A stretch of 64,000 bases of DNA from Paulinella micropora. Lineage: Eukaryota; Cercozoa; Imbricatea; Euglyphida. Below are positions 33,833 through 44,693 of this stretch, in pieces. The notes under the pieces were generated by a model. The model was given only the letters and a program-made list of their open reading frames with translations, did not search any database and had not been told where the DNA came from. Location: positions 848,840 through 912,839 of the forward strand of contig BJOX01000016.1 in the NCBI GenBank assembly GCA_009731375.1, given 5' to 3'. Made by a program: the position numbers and the translations under genes. The stretch's first letter is position 1; each line of letters opens with the position of its first letter.

Positions 33833-36340
33833 GTCTACGACGACAACACGCTCACCTGAGCCGGTGTCTTCGTCTTGACGTCCCCCCTCCGTAGCGGTAT
33901 AAGCTTGCTGGGGGTAGTTGGAGCTGGAACTGGTGCTATAATTCCAGTATCCGTGTCCTCTGGGAGGGCGCGCTGGGGTCCGTCCTCCCCTTCCACGAAA
34001 GCCTCGTCCTCGTGGTGCCGCCCCTCTTGGTGTCCCTCGGGACCCTCGTGACGATCCTCTCGTCTCTCCTCCTCCTCTAGTCGGCGCCTTTGATCGGCCC
34101 GATGTCTCTCTCTTCTCCCTTCTCTTCATTCTGTCAAGGAAGTAAATGATGGCCTCCCGGAACTCCGCATCCGAGACCATATTCGCATTCCACCTCCCCT
34201 CCTCCAACTCCTTCTTGTACATGGCGTACATGGTCTTTTTCATGCCTTCGAGCTCTCTAAGGAAAAGATTTCGCTGCCTATCATCAAGAGAGTCGTGGCT
34301 GAAGAGGCAATTGCCTACTCCTTTCTGTGCCTCATGCTTACACGCCATGTATGAAAAATAGCGGTAGCACGGCGTCGGCTCATCTCTCCCCCTCTTGAGA
34401 CCTGCCGTTCGAGTTGCATGTGCTGCTTGAGCACCTCCAACCCCCTGTGTCGCGGCACTGGAGAATGACTCGGTGGCCGTGTCCAATTCGGAACACGCGT
34501 CGAGCACCTCCTTGAACAGGTCGCCCGGCGGAGTAGCCGCTACAGTCCTCTCGTATATATTCGTTTCTAAAAAATCCGCCGTCTTCACCGCCGTGAAGGT
34601 CGGACAGGACTGTATGATCCTTGCGAGCTTGCTCGGGTGTCGTGTACACAAAGCACTCAGGAAGTACAAAATGATAGACTTCCGGCTATAAAAGAGCCCG
34701 TACTTGGCGCTGACCTCAGTGAGGATCGCTGCCAACCTCGTGCCAATGCCCAGCCCTTCGTTCACCTCTTGAAAAATCTCAAACCCAATCAAAGTACCAG
34801 TGCACAGGTGCTGATACCCATGAGTTTTAAAGTATTGCAAGAGGACGGCAACTGGCACCGTGCATTGCAGGTCTGAGGCTGCTCTCCTAGCCGCCACCTC
34901 TACCGCTCTCATCGCCTTGTACTCCCCAACATCAAACCCTTGTGTGATGATTGATGGGTCCAACAAGGTGTACAACGCCTCATACTCCTGTGTTTCGTCC
35001 GTTGGATGCTGCTTCATACAAGCATCAATTCTTCTGAGCTTGTCTCGAAGGTTCGCATCCGTGTCCTTCTGACTCGCTGTCTCTGCATACAGCGTCAGAG
35101 CAGTGGCATCGGACTTTGTATATTTTTGGAAGGCCTGTATGATAGCCTGTCTGTCCTTTTTGTCATTACTGTTGACAATGACAGTGGTAGGCGCTGAGCT
35201 AGTCGCAGGGGCCGAAGGGGCTGTGTGGGCTGACGGGGCGGAGCGGCCCGAGGGAGCCATATAAGATCCAGAGGAATATTTCGGTCCCTTTGTTCCCGCC
35301 GCCTTGGCTAATGCAATCTTTGCCTCCATCTCCTTCTTTTCTTTCTCAGCCGCTAGCTCTTTGATATACAGCTCTTGGGCATGATGAAAAAAAGACAGGA
35401 TCTCAGCTGCCTTCCGAAGGAACAAGGCCTTCTCCGCCAACTCCTTCTCTCCCGCTTTATTGGTGGGGGGTGGTGCGGCCGTCCCCTCCAAGATCGTATG
35501 ATCCTTCGTGAAGACCCACCTCTTCCATGCGTCATCCTTCACCAAGGCCGCATGCAGCTTCTTCATCCTCGTCACCCCTCCAGCTTCGCCTTCTATTTCC
35601 CTCAGGGCCGGGTGAAGGTCCCTGCCAAACTGGGTGTGTTGGAGTTTACCCAGGTCCACTAACTTGGCCTCCATAAGTTTCAGAGACACATCCATGACAT
35701 TGATCTGTCCTTTTGGATTCCTGAACTTAAACTCCTTTTCCACTCTCTTTATTGAATCAATGTCCTGACCAGGATCGAGCAACCTAGCCAGTGCTATTGT
35801 GTTCCATGGCAGCACAGTCTTTCCAGTCTGGTACTCAAAGAGTATAGCACACTCAAACACTGTCCATGAGAGGTCGAGTAGCTCCAGTAAAGACATATTG
35901 TCCCCAAATGAGACGTGTTGCACCTGTAACTGTGCACCGTCGTCTCTGAGGAATTCTGCCAGAGGCAGAGCTTGCCTTGGGAGAGGGTAACAGATGTCCT
36001 CCTTCTTCAAGGGTTGTCCCCATCGCATTTCTTGGGGAATGTATAGCCATTTATAGGCCTCATCCTTCCCTTTCTTCTCCTCAAACTCCTTCTTACTTAG
36101 TTTGCCATATTCGGCCACAAACCTCGCTTCCTCTCCTCCCTTCTCCTCCTCCTCGACTTCCTCTGCTCCTCCTGTGTCAAAGGAAGGCGCAGTAAAAAAT
36201 TGATTCTCTGCTCCTCCTGTGTCAAAGGAAGGTGCCAGATCTCCTCCTTCTGCATGAGGGTCAACGAACTCCTCTTCGTTTCCTGAGGTTCGCTCACTCT
36301 CCCCCCCCTCCTTCCTGCCAGTCTTCAGACCTAGTAGACA
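33830..36340 (-). CDS. gag: Element 1 Gag-like protein
   Basis: The uninterrupted frame runs from about 36,118 down to the UGA at 33830-33832, 762 codons. The codon at 36,118 is GTG and the frame stays open further upstream, so the true start is probably the ATG at 36,340. An eight-base G run (36301-36308) between the two puts that ATG out of frame, either a real frameshift or a homopolymer error. The C-terminal third has a CCCH pattern, Cys-X8-Cys-X10-Cys-X3-His, at roughly residues 585-612 of the 762, followed by an Arg/Gly tail with many RGG and RGR units and then an acidic end. It presumably forms the particle and binds RNA. It is collinear with element 2 Gag. The N-terminal part contains two copies of a 42-bp repeat (about 36,164-36,239). 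Confidence 0.8.
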   Translation of the reverse strand, partial: CLLGLKTGRKEGGESERTSGNEEEFVDPHAEGGDLAPSFDTGGAENQFFTAPSFDTGGAEEVEEEEKGGEEARFVAEYGKLSKKEFEEKKGKDEAYKWLYIPQEMRWGQPLKKEDICYPLPRQALPLAEFLRDDGAQLQVQHVSFGDNMSLLELLDLSWTVFECAILFEYQTGKTVLPWNTIALARLLDPGQDIDSIKRVEKEFKFRNPKGQINVMDVSLKLMEAKLVDLGKLQHTQFGRDLHPALREIEGEAGGVTRMKKLHAALVKDDAWKRWVFTKDHTILEGTAAPPPTNKAGEKELAEKALFLRKAAEILSFFHHAQELYIKELAAEKEKKEMEAKIALAKAAGTKGPKYSSGSYMAPSGRSAPSAHTAPSAPATSSAPTTVIVNSNDKKDRQAIIQAFQKYTKSDATALTLYAETASQKDTDANLRDKLRRIDACMKQHPTDETQEYEALYTLLDPSIITQGFDVGEYKAMRAVEVAARRAASDLQCTVPVAVLLQYFKTHGYQHLCTGTLIGFEIFQEVNEGLGIGTRLAAILTEVSAKYGLFYSRKSIILYFLSALCTRHPSKLARIIQSCPTFTAVKTADFLETNIYERTVAATPPGDLFKEVLDACSELDTATESFSSAATQGVGGAQAAHATRTAGLKRGRDEPTPCYRYFSYMACKHEAQKGVGNCLFSHDSLDDRQRNLFLRELEGMKKTMYAMYKKELEEGRWNANMVSDAEFREAIIYFLDRMKRREKRETSGRSKAPTRGGGETRGSSRGSRGTPRGAAPRGRGFRGRGGRTPARPPRGHGYWNYSTSSSSNYPQQAYTATEGGRQDEDTGSGERVVVVD

Positions 36341-37082
36341 TGGATGCTGAAGGAATACGGATGAGACAGAGTTGTTTCTACCCCGTAATTGCTATGTTCG
36401 TCTATGAGGAACGAATAGAGAGAAAAAACGAAAAGACAGTATAGAGAGAGAGCGTCTCACCTCTATGTCTTATGTGTTTTTTTTTTTGTGAGAAAGAAGT
36501 AATCTGTACGACTTTCTCTGAAAATTTGATCTCCTTCTCCACTCCTCTTTTCTTTTTCTCTTTTTGTTGTTGTATCTGTTATGAGGTACGAGGACCTATG
36601 TACAGATAATGTCAAAGAGGCTAGAGAAGCACTCCTTGAGAAGTCGACTTGTCGTCTGACACTTGTTCAGACCTATTGTCGAAAGACAGTCAGAGATTTG
36701 CAAAAATACTCTGATGTGTGTGGTTTGAGAGGCAACAAAGTGCACAGACTTGAAAGGTAGAGTACTACGCTCGTGTCCTTCAAGTTTGTTTGTATCTGTG
36801 AGTGTTTGTTTGTACGTCTGTTGACCTACTCTGTCTCTGTCTCAAGAGAGAACAAAAGAACAGCTACGAGGTCTGGTGTCTGGCCTCCTTGTGAGGACAC
36901 AGATACAGGCTGTGGAGAGGGTACTGAGACACCTACTCACAAACGCCTAGACGTCTAGTTTTGCAAAAAGAGCTGTGTGGGGATGTGCTGGAGTATTTGT
37001 TTTTTGGAACACCTACTCAGAAGAGATAGGTCTGTCCAATTTTTCTTTCTGCTGTTCCAAAAACAAGCCAGAAAAGAAATCA
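36341..37082 (-). other. Element 1 untranslated leader
   Basis: About 740 nt between PBS and gag. It is C/T- and GT-rich with no long frame on the coding strand. It shares short motifs with the element 2 leader (for example CCTTGAGAAGTCGAC on the plus strand, near 36,631 and 60,430), so part of it may have a packaging or translation role. Confidence 0.5.
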
Positions 37083-37103
37083 GCCTTGTGCTGGTGAATC
37101 CAA
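37083..37103 (-). promoter_or_regulatory. Element 1 primer binding site
   Basis: One base after the 5'LTR, the minus strand reads TGGATTCACCAGCAC. A TGG start next to the LTR is the usual complement of a tRNA CCA end. The tRNA species is not identified. Confidence 0.6.
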
Positions 37104-37350
37104 TGTTACAATCCCCGAAGATAGCTCAATAAAAAGTCGGTAATACAACCAGACACAAATCCCCAAAAGAGAATGATGTCTCGTTATATTAGCTCAGTGA
37201 AGCCGAAAAGAAAACGGCAACAGACCAAGGTTAAAATGGCATTAGGTCAAATCCGGCCAAACGATATTGAAAATAATGGGAAAAAACTAGGTGCACCTGA
37301 CACCAGAAAAAGGATACTTTTTACCGGCTATCCGGGGGGTGATGCCTACA
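37104..37350 (-). repeat. Element 1 5'LTR
   Basis: 247 bp. It ends exactly at the CTGC target duplication. On its plus strand an open frame crosses the element boundary into flanking RGG-coding sequence (37173-37532). Confidence 0.93.
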
Positions 37351-37532
37351 CTGCATTAGTTCCGAATCGTAGTGTTCGTGGCAGTGGCGCTGGCCGTGGC
37401 GGCGGTCGTGGTGGCCGTGGCGGCGGCCGTGGTGGCAGTGGCGGCGGCCGTGTTCGCCAGTCGGAATCAAAAGCAAACGTTGAGGAGGAATCAGATCAAT
37501 CTGATGCATCATGGGTGGAAGGTGATGACTAG
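37351..37532 (+). pseudogene. RGG-rich C-terminal coding fragment cut by element 1
   Basis: From the CTGC target site the plus strand encodes an uninterrupted Arg/Gly-repeat stretch (GRGGGRGGRGGGRGGSGGGR) and an acidic end (ESDQSDASWVEGDD) to a TAG. This looks like the 3' end of an RNA-binding or nucleolar-type protein whose upstream part is separated by the retrotransposon. The frame also stays open backwards through the LTR to an ATG at 37,173. No matching coding sequence is visible on the far side of element 1, where the flank is CA repeat, so the break may fall in an intron. Confidence 0.4.
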
Positions 37533-37901
37533 TCAAGTATTCGTAGTTTCTTTCTTAAGATTACCGCTTGGTGACATCTCAAGGACCTTGGCACGATTCA
37601 ATTAATTATATATGAATGGTTCACTTAAGGGTATGCTCATAAATATTAGTTAATATGACAACCGATGGTGTTTGACAGTCGCAATTTGTAACTTAAACTC
37701 TCCCAAATAAAATTGTTGCTAGTATGATATTTATTAGTCACCGAATAAAGAAATCGTAGAAATCAGCTTGAATTAGTTATCAATATTAATATCAATACTA
37801 AGTACAATATTTTTTTTTAATAAATACATTAACTGACTATGATACATTGAAACTAGAAATATCATTTTTCGTAAATGTAATAATTTGAAAGAATCTTACA
37901 A
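37533..37901. other. AT-rich intergenic sequence
   Basis: AT-rich with scattered AATAAA motifs that could serve as poly(A) signals for the RGG fragment. No other feature is seen. Confidence 0.4.
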
Positions 37902-38592
37902 ATGGGTCTTGGTGTAGGAACACCCGTCATATCTCAACTGGATTTCAGTTCCAGCCATTGCATCGTGAAGACAGGGGATGGTCTGCCTGATTGCACGAGT
38001 TATGTAGTGAATGTGCTATCAGATGCATCGTATCCAAAGCACATACTGCCTGTAGTGCGTGTGGTGGGTGATATACAGAGTTGGGCGTTACCTGTGGATG
38101 TGGGGCACAGTGCGCAGGTGTCTGGTTGTGAGGTCGGGTTGGCTCTTTGTGGCTGCTGCCCAGTGCAATCAGAATTTGGTGTTATGGCTGCGAGTTGTCA
38201 GCCGGTTCCCAAGACGTTGATAGCCTACAATCAGACAAACTACTTCATCGAAAAGTCAGCAGTGTATCAGAAATGTCTGAGAGACTTGAGAGACACGTAC
38301 TGCGGCCCTGCCTCAGAGCTATGAACGCTATCAGCATGTTCCTAACATGCAAGCTCTGATTGATAGCATGAAGTTCATGGGACCGGATGAGCCCGGGTGC
38401 CGCCAACCAGACTTTGCGAAGCCGCAGCCAGGGAACATCAAGGGTCTAGATTCACGAATAGTTCATGCAAGCAACTACTGCAGAAAAGACATAGTTCATT
38501 TCCAGTTCTGTCTGCCGGATAGCAGTGAGGAAGTGGAGTCGAAGAACTTCAAGAAGCAGAAGAAGCAGAAGAAAGTTCTGTGCGCAGGATGA
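37902..38592 (+). pseudogene. Unidentified gene, apparently frame-broken
   Basis: An ATG frame at 37,902-38,324 (140 codons, Cys-rich, ends TYCGPASEL) stops abruptly, and coding-like sequence continues in another frame as MQALIDSMKFMGPDEPGCRQ to about 38,592, ending in a Lys/Gln-rich tail. The two halves read as one protein broken by a single indel near 38,320. I recognise no domain. It may be a decayed host gene, part of an unknown mobile element, or an exon boundary. Confidence 0.35.
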
Positions 38593-39256
38593 CAGTGAAA
38601 AAGTGGAGTCGCAGAAGAAGCAGAAGACGCAGAAGGAGGAGAGTGAGACGGGGATGCAGGCACAGACACAGGAGAGGAGTCGGGAAAGAAGTAGGAAGAG
38701 ATAAAGATCCAGGAGGAGCTAATAGACAAAGTCAAGGAAGAAATGCAACATGTACAGTTACAGGGGTCCTGGTCATGTTTAGTTTTAATTATTAGGATCT
38801 GTATTACCCACTAATCCAATAGAAAATTATTTTTTATGTTTTTTCTTTTTTATAAATATTATTAGTATTATTTGCATTTAGTTTCGTTTACACTTACGAT
38901 TTACTAATACCGGTGGCAAGTATCACTGGACAACGAGAGGGTCCGTACTTTACTTTATTAGAGATGGACGATCTCAACGCGTCACCTAGCGCCACAACCC
39001 CCAAACCGCCAAAGCTTTGAATTCACCGTGATATAGGTAAAATAGGTAATTGTTATTGGGGTGGGCAGGTATGACTAAATACTATTATTAATAAATTGTC
39101 CATTGCTCCCCCTATTTAGGAATAACGGCCCCATCTACCTTATGCTACTGACCTCGCATATATGATGGTAAAATATTTGCAGCCCTATTCAGAAATTAAA
39201 GGAGCCGTACTAACAACTATATGCACTAACCTCTAGGAACTAACTTGAAGTCACGC
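38593..39256. other. Intergenic sequence, no supported gene
   Basis: Begins with a purine-rich Arg/Lys-coding-like stretch that may be the decayed tail of the preceding frame, then AT-rich sequence with no frame I trust. Confidence 0.4.
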
Positions 39257-40169
39257 TCAAAAACTTGACTTATGACAGAGCGTTGAAAAGTCACAGTCGT
39301 TGCGCCGCCCCCCGCGCGCTGCCCCGTTCTTTGCTTCCTTGTAGCCGCCGAGTCTATTAGCTCCCCGGCTCCTAGCCGTCCAGCACTTGCCGCCGCTGGA
39401 ATCCAACGCCTGGTCGTAGAGCCACTTGCGCTTTGCACGCCCCACCAATGGCCACTCCGGGTCCGAGTAGCTACCGATGTCGCTGTCCGCCCCTCCGCGG
39501 TTGCGTTGGACGTTGTCGGCCTTTCCCACGCGCCTCAGATCCTCCGACTTCGAAAAATATTATAAATTTGCCCCTCGACTGGGCCCCACTTGGCACTGTT
39601 CTTTGCGTTCCCTGCCTTTCCTTTCTTCTTCTTACTTCTGCGCTTTGAGCGCTTCGCCTTCTCTTTCTGCGTCTTCTCAACTAACGGTTTGGGCGTGCTA
39701 ACTTTGTTTTGCTCCCCCATCACTGGAGCTTCCTTCTCACTCTCTCTTTCCTGATCTGCATGCAGCCCGCAAAATCGCCCTCTCAACAGACCATAAGCTG
39801 CCTCTTGCAATAACACATTCTCACTCTCCATGTCATGAGTGCATACAAAAGATTGCTGCTCACCTGACACTCGCCCCTCATATTGACGATAGACTTCTCT
39901 CTCTGATACTACTTTCACTTCCTTCACTTTTCCCATGTGTGCCTTCTCCTTGACCATGCCTTCTCTCTCGTGTCAAAAATCTCGTCATCTCTCTTAATGC
40001 TTTTACCCTCTCACTTTCTTTATCTGTGTCAGAAGTGTCTGACTCACTCCCCTACCTAACTTTCCATGTTCCCCTTTTTCCCTCTTTTCCTTCTCTCTCG
40101 GTTCTTCCTTCTCACCTGGCTCTTCTCTCGCCTTCTTCATCTCTGCACATTCATGTAGTCTGTGCTGAG

Positions 40170-40218
<49 letters not shown>

Positions 40219-41398
40219 NNNNNNNNNNTCTCACATGTTGAGAACACATGCCCCTCCCTGTTACAATTGAAACATTCCATGTCTCCTTTCTTCAAAGTCT
40301 TCTTTCTCGTTCCTGTTCCTTTCCCTCCCCCTTTCTTGTTAGTGGTGGTGTGCTTATATATACCTACAGTCAGATCTATCACAGCTGCCTGACTCTTCAA
40401 ACATATAGCATACCCCAGGCACACTACGCATAGTGACTGGCCCGGGGGGGGGCCCTCTGTATGAGCCAAATGACACTCATCCCCCTACTTGCATCCACTC
40501 TCTCTTTGAAACCAAAAACAAACGCCTCTCTGCCCTTCCTCTCTTTTGTTGGCATCTTTTCCTGCGTGTGCTTTTTCTTTCTTCATCTTCTTCTCTCTCT
40601 CTCTCTCTCTCTCTCTCTTTGTTTTTGTCTATTTTTAACGCTTTTTCTTCCAACTACTCCCGCCATTCCCCAAAAGACCATGCATGCTGCTTCTTAGTCA
40701 TCAGATTCTTGAGCGTGCTCATTCATCCTCCCCAATCCTTCCTCACCCCGTCTGACACATCAGGGTTTTGTAGGGCATTGGTGATTATTGTTTCATTGTT
40801 CTTTGGGTGTTTTATGGCCTACTGCCTTTAGCTCTTCATCTAACGCAACAAACGCATCAAACTGCGGAGCATAATCACATCCCTCATCAAACGTCCATGC
40901 ATTCATCGCATTTATTTTATCTTGAACATCCTCCTCACTCACCTTACCAAACCTTTTGGTCAGTCTTGCCCACACAATGTGCAAGTTCTGACCAAAGTCT
41001 GGTGAGGTGTCTTTCACCAAGTCCGCCACACTCCTTTTGGCTTTACCCAACTTGTCAAACACAAATGAAAAAGCTTCCTCTCTCTGCCTTTTCATCTCAT
41101 ACTCCAAACTCTCCTCATATGCTACTATCATTCTTTCTTCCTTCTCTTTTTTCTCTACTTGGTCCTTGCTCTTTGTCTTGATTGTTGTCGTTGCTGGTGT
41201 GGAATAAGTAAGTGAAGGCTGACTATTCACTCTCCCCCTCTCATCCACCTGCTCTTCTCCTCCCTTTTGCTCCCTCTTATCACTATTATCTCCCCTTAAA
41301 GTAGGCTGCCTTTCTGTCTCAGCAAAATAAGATTCAAGGTTTTCTTTGTCTGACCCTGACTCTGAGTCTAACTCAGCTTTCTCTTCCTCCTCTCTCAA
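39257..41398 (-). pseudogene. gag: Truncated copia-type gag fragment
   Basis: Reading down the minus strand, 41398-40793 encodes a Lys/Glu-rich N-terminus and then a segment (LVKDTSPDFGQNLHIVWARL, RFGKVSEEDVQDKINAMNAW) resembling the helical Gag core of Ty1/Copia elements. Further down, in another frame, 40469-40219 contains a CCHC zinc knuckle (CFNCNREGHVFSTC). Then 39957-39257 holds more Lys/Glu-rich fragments. Frames are broken several times, and an assembly gap with a poly(C) run lies at 40179-40228. No LTR was found for it. It differs from the gag of the neighbouring copia element, so it belongs to another family or copy. Confidence 0.6.
40179..40228. repeat. Poly(C) run adjoining an assembly gap
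   Basis: About 40 consecutive C followed by ten N. Probably a sequencing or assembly artefact at a homopolymer. Confidence 0.8.
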
Positions 41399-41663
41399 CC
41401 CTACATTTCCTCTCCTTCTTGCTGATTGCTTTCATGCTCTCTCTCCCCACCTCCACATCTAATTGGGGACTGTTTTTCCTTTGCTATGCAACGCACTTAC
41501 ATTATCATCATGAACCATTTTTACATGTCCATCAGGGGTCTTCAGTCAGATAATAATATAAAGAAGATGAAAGCTTTAGCAAATCCATTTATGCCGGCCC
41601 ACCCGGTATATAATGGCATTACCCGATGTTCCGGTCTGTACGGAGTCCCTTCTACGTTAGGCA

Positions 41664-41817
41664 TTCCTCATTCTACAAGTCATTAGATAGTTGTCATATT
41701 ATTAAATATTGAGTCACTGTAGCATTGGAGTCGCTAACGGGGTAGGAAATTCCTCATTCTACAAGTCGTTAGATAGTTGTTATATTATTAAATATTGAGT
41801 CACTGTAACACATTAGG
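41664..41817. repeat. Tandem duplication of about 85 bp
   Basis: The segment starting ATTCCTCATTCTACAAGTC occurs twice in a row (about 41,664 and 41,750) with few differences. It lies next to the copia-type 3'LTR. Confidence 0.75.
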
Positions 41818-41850
41818 CATTAAGTTAGTGGGAGATGAGAGCAGGGTAGC

Positions 41851-42186
41851 TTAGGTATAAACCGGTCACTCACGGACCTTACCCTACCTTTCACTTTCGG
41901 TTTGCAGGGAGACTTCGTTAAAAGCAAGGTTGCTCACAGCCACTTTAATCCGAAGACATAAACGCAGAACTGACTGCAAGAGAGCTAACTAATCTAACTG
42001 CGTGACTAGCAGTAACTGACGCTCAATAATATGGTCGGTGCACAATAGTAAAAACGTAACGTGCACAATTGACTTGGATTACCCATTACTGTTACTCCTA
42101 ATTATGACTTAGCAAAATGTTACCGCACATAGAAATCAATCATCATTACGACTCAAATAGTAACTCGATGTTGCCTGTCCAACGTT
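41851..42186 (-). repeat. Copia-type 3'LTR
   Basis: 336 bp from TTAGGTATAAACC to CCAACGTT, matching 50133-50472 with few differences. The minus-strand tract AAGGGGGAA directly upstream (42187-42195) fits a polypurine tract. Confidence 0.85.
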
Positions 42187-42834
42187 CCCCCTTAATTCAA
42201 TGTCAATTGTATTAGTGGATAACTTCGTAAATCGTGTCTGACTCAGTGAGTAAGTATAACGTCAAATAAAAGCTACACATACGCGACTCAAAACGTAGAG
42301 AGTCATAAATTACGAATCCACACGAATCCTCAATTCCTCGCCGCGAAAGCATCTCGATCCAATGGGTCGATTAAATTGAAGTCAAAGGACTCGTTTGTAA
42401 ATGACAAACTCGTACTTGCAAAATGAAAGCAATGATTACGTAATAGCAAACTTGAAGTTGCTTTTCGCGCGTAAATCACATTAAAAACTGATTACTCGAT
42501 TAACCCTCTGATAACTAATGACAATATGGCGGCAGTTCGTGCCCAACGTGATGATGCAGTCGCAAGTCGTTGCAGTTGTGGTCAAAACTTCATCAATGTT
42601 CTACTCCTCCATTTCGTCAGACTTCTGCTATCCCGCTCTTGTCGCCCACGATCGATGGTGACTGATCGTCACGCGCCTCGTCAAACACTCGAATTTAAGT
42701 CCACGGGATCATCCATCTCGCCTCAAACTAACACCTATATAGAGACATCGCCTGCAAAGAAAAGACTCACACTCACACAAAAGAACATCATGAGTGAACT
42801 CAGCGGAAATTTGCGGATTTTCCGTTAAAAATGT
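42187..42834 (-). other. Copia-type 3' noncoding region
   Basis: About 650 nt between the RNase H stop and the LTR. It is mixed-composition sequence with no supported ORF. Confidence 0.5.
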
Positions 42835-43452
42835 TTATGGTTTAAGAGTGATCATGAATTTACTAACCAAGTACTCAAATTGGTCCTTAGGTACATGTTT
42901 AGTTAATACATCTTCTATCTGTTTCTTAGTTCCTACTTTTACAAATCTTACTTCTTTATCACGTTGTGCGTGATGCATGAAATGTAGTTCAAGTGGTAGA
43001 TGTTTAGTGCGTGACCCTGACATTCCTCTCTCTGCAGCTAAAATAGTTTGCGCGTTGTCCTTAAATAATTCTAATGGGCTTTTCTGTGCTACTCCTAATT
43101 CCTCCGCTATCTGTCTAACTGCTAACCCTTCACGAATACATTCTACAGCTGCGAAGATTTCCGCATCATTCGAGCTTAATGCAATACGTGATTGTCGTTT
43201 CGATAACCATGCAATTGGGTCACCTCCCCATAGAACTATATACCCTGTACGAGACTTTCCTGTCTTTTTGCACACTTTATGTGCCGCATCAGGCCATAGA
43301 GTAATTCCGGGATATGTCCTTGCTTCCTGCGATGATTTCGGCCCGTGAAATGCAATATCGCGAAATGAATTCACTAAGTACCAAAAAATTCGTCCTTTCA
43401 TTGCATAAGTCACTCCGACGTCAACAGTCTGCATAACGCTAGCTGCATTCAA
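42835..43452 (-). pseudogene. pol: Copia-type RNase H
   Basis: About 205 codons with the expected Copia RNase H features: GYIVLWGGDPIAWLSKRQSR, SSNDAEIFAAVECIREGL, and the C-terminal LFKDNAQTILAAE followed by HLPLELHFMHH. Two in-frame stops separate it from the RT part just upstream (near 43,470). Confidence 0.85.
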
Positions 43453-43479
43453 AGCTTGGTCTGCATCTGTCTAGTCATC

Positions 43480-44693
43480 TTAGTCAAAATACAGTAACTT
43501 TCCAACTAAGCTAGGAATGAAATGCTTCCTAAGTGGACTAGATTCCGACATAGGTTCTGGCTCCTGCTCTGCGCTAGGCGTGCTTAGCGGGCGTGCGTCT
43601 GCATATCCTACGTCTTTCAAGATTTGTTTCTGATATCTCGTCTGATGTAGTAAAATGCGACCTCCTTCCTGTTCTATTTCTATACCCTTAAACTCTTTGG
43701 CTACACCTAATCGTTTTAGGGGATAGAACTTTTCTAGTTGGCTTGCAAACTTATCATACGTACGTTCGTTAGGCGCCGAAAAGATTAGATCATCTACATG
43801 AAATATGCAAATGATTGCGTCTCTTATGGGTTTGTCTTTTTCAACGAACATACATAGATCTGCGTCTAGCAATCGAATCCTAACTCTTCTAACTTTGGGA
43901 CCAAGATTTCATACCAACGTCTACCTGCCTGTGGGGCACCATACAGAGCTCCATCTATCCTTAATATCATGCCATCATGACCTTCCCTGTCTAAATCATC
44001 TGGGGCGTACGCGTAAACAGGTTCATTCATTCTAGCATTCAAGTAAGCATTTTTGAAGTCTATACCATACAACTTGTGACCATGCCAAGCAGCTATCTTA
44101 GCTAAGAAAAGTAATGATCGATGAGATGCACAAGGTACAAATAGCTGATCTGGATTATAACTAACTCCTGGTTCTAGCATATCTCCTCTCAAAGCTAATC
44201 GTGACTTGACAAACTTGCGTCCTTTATCATCAAGCGTAACCTTATGTACCCATGTAAATCTTACTATTTTCGACACTCCCTTCTCTTTTGCTTGCTTGGG
44301 GCTTACCCAGGTTTAGGTGTTAAAAGACTTAAGAGCCTCTATCTCGTTATCCATGCATTCTTTCAACTCCTTAGCTGTTAGCCCTTCGTCGACTATCTCT
44401 TTTGGCACACGTAGTGTGAGGTAGAGTAAAACTTCACTACTATCCTCTCCTAGTATGCTTTCCTCAGACGACTTGGCGTCTTCTAGTTCATCGGGTGGAT
44501 GGATTGGGTTTACTTTATACTTTTTGATTTCACTGTCTAGCATCTTATCAACTAGTCCGTCACCAAAAGATACAAAGTGACTTGGCTTGGGCTGTTTGCA
44601 AACTTTAACTCTATCGCCTTTCTCGCATGGTTTCAAAACTTTACCGGTTCGTTTAGCTTTTGCCAACTGTCTCCATACTCTTCCTTCGCCCAT
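43480..44693 (-). pseudogene. pol: Copia-type reverse transcriptase region
   Basis: Three consecutive frames on the minus strand. 44693-44313 is the segment before RT. 44276-43866 starts the RT (FTWVHKVTLDDKGRKFVKSR, YGIDFKNAYLNARMNEPVYA). 43872-43480 carries the catalytic FHVDDLIF and the downstream connection. A TAA near 44,312 and a frame change near 43,870 break it. Confidence 0.88.

Larger units (their letters stand above)
26966..37350 (-). mobile_element. Ty3/Gypsy-type LTR retrotransposon, element 1 (complete)
   Basis: A 10.4-kb element between near-identical terminal repeats (26966-27211 and 37104-37350) that begin and end TG...CA. The 4-bp target duplication CTGC is visible at 26962-26965 and 37351-37354. 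Transcription order on the minus strand is 5'LTR, PBS, leader, gag, UGA, pol, about 800 nt of 3' noncoding sequence, PPT, 3'LTR. Pol order is RT, RNase H, integrase, which defines the Ty3/Gypsy type. The LTRs differ at about 8 positions over 246 bp, so this copy is older than element 2. Pol is open throughout, but gag has a likely frame break near its start. Confidence 0.95.

Noticed and set aside
36097-36297. Separate small ORF upstream of gag
   Set aside because: It is a shadow frame of the repeated gag N-terminus; the coding frame continues from gag.
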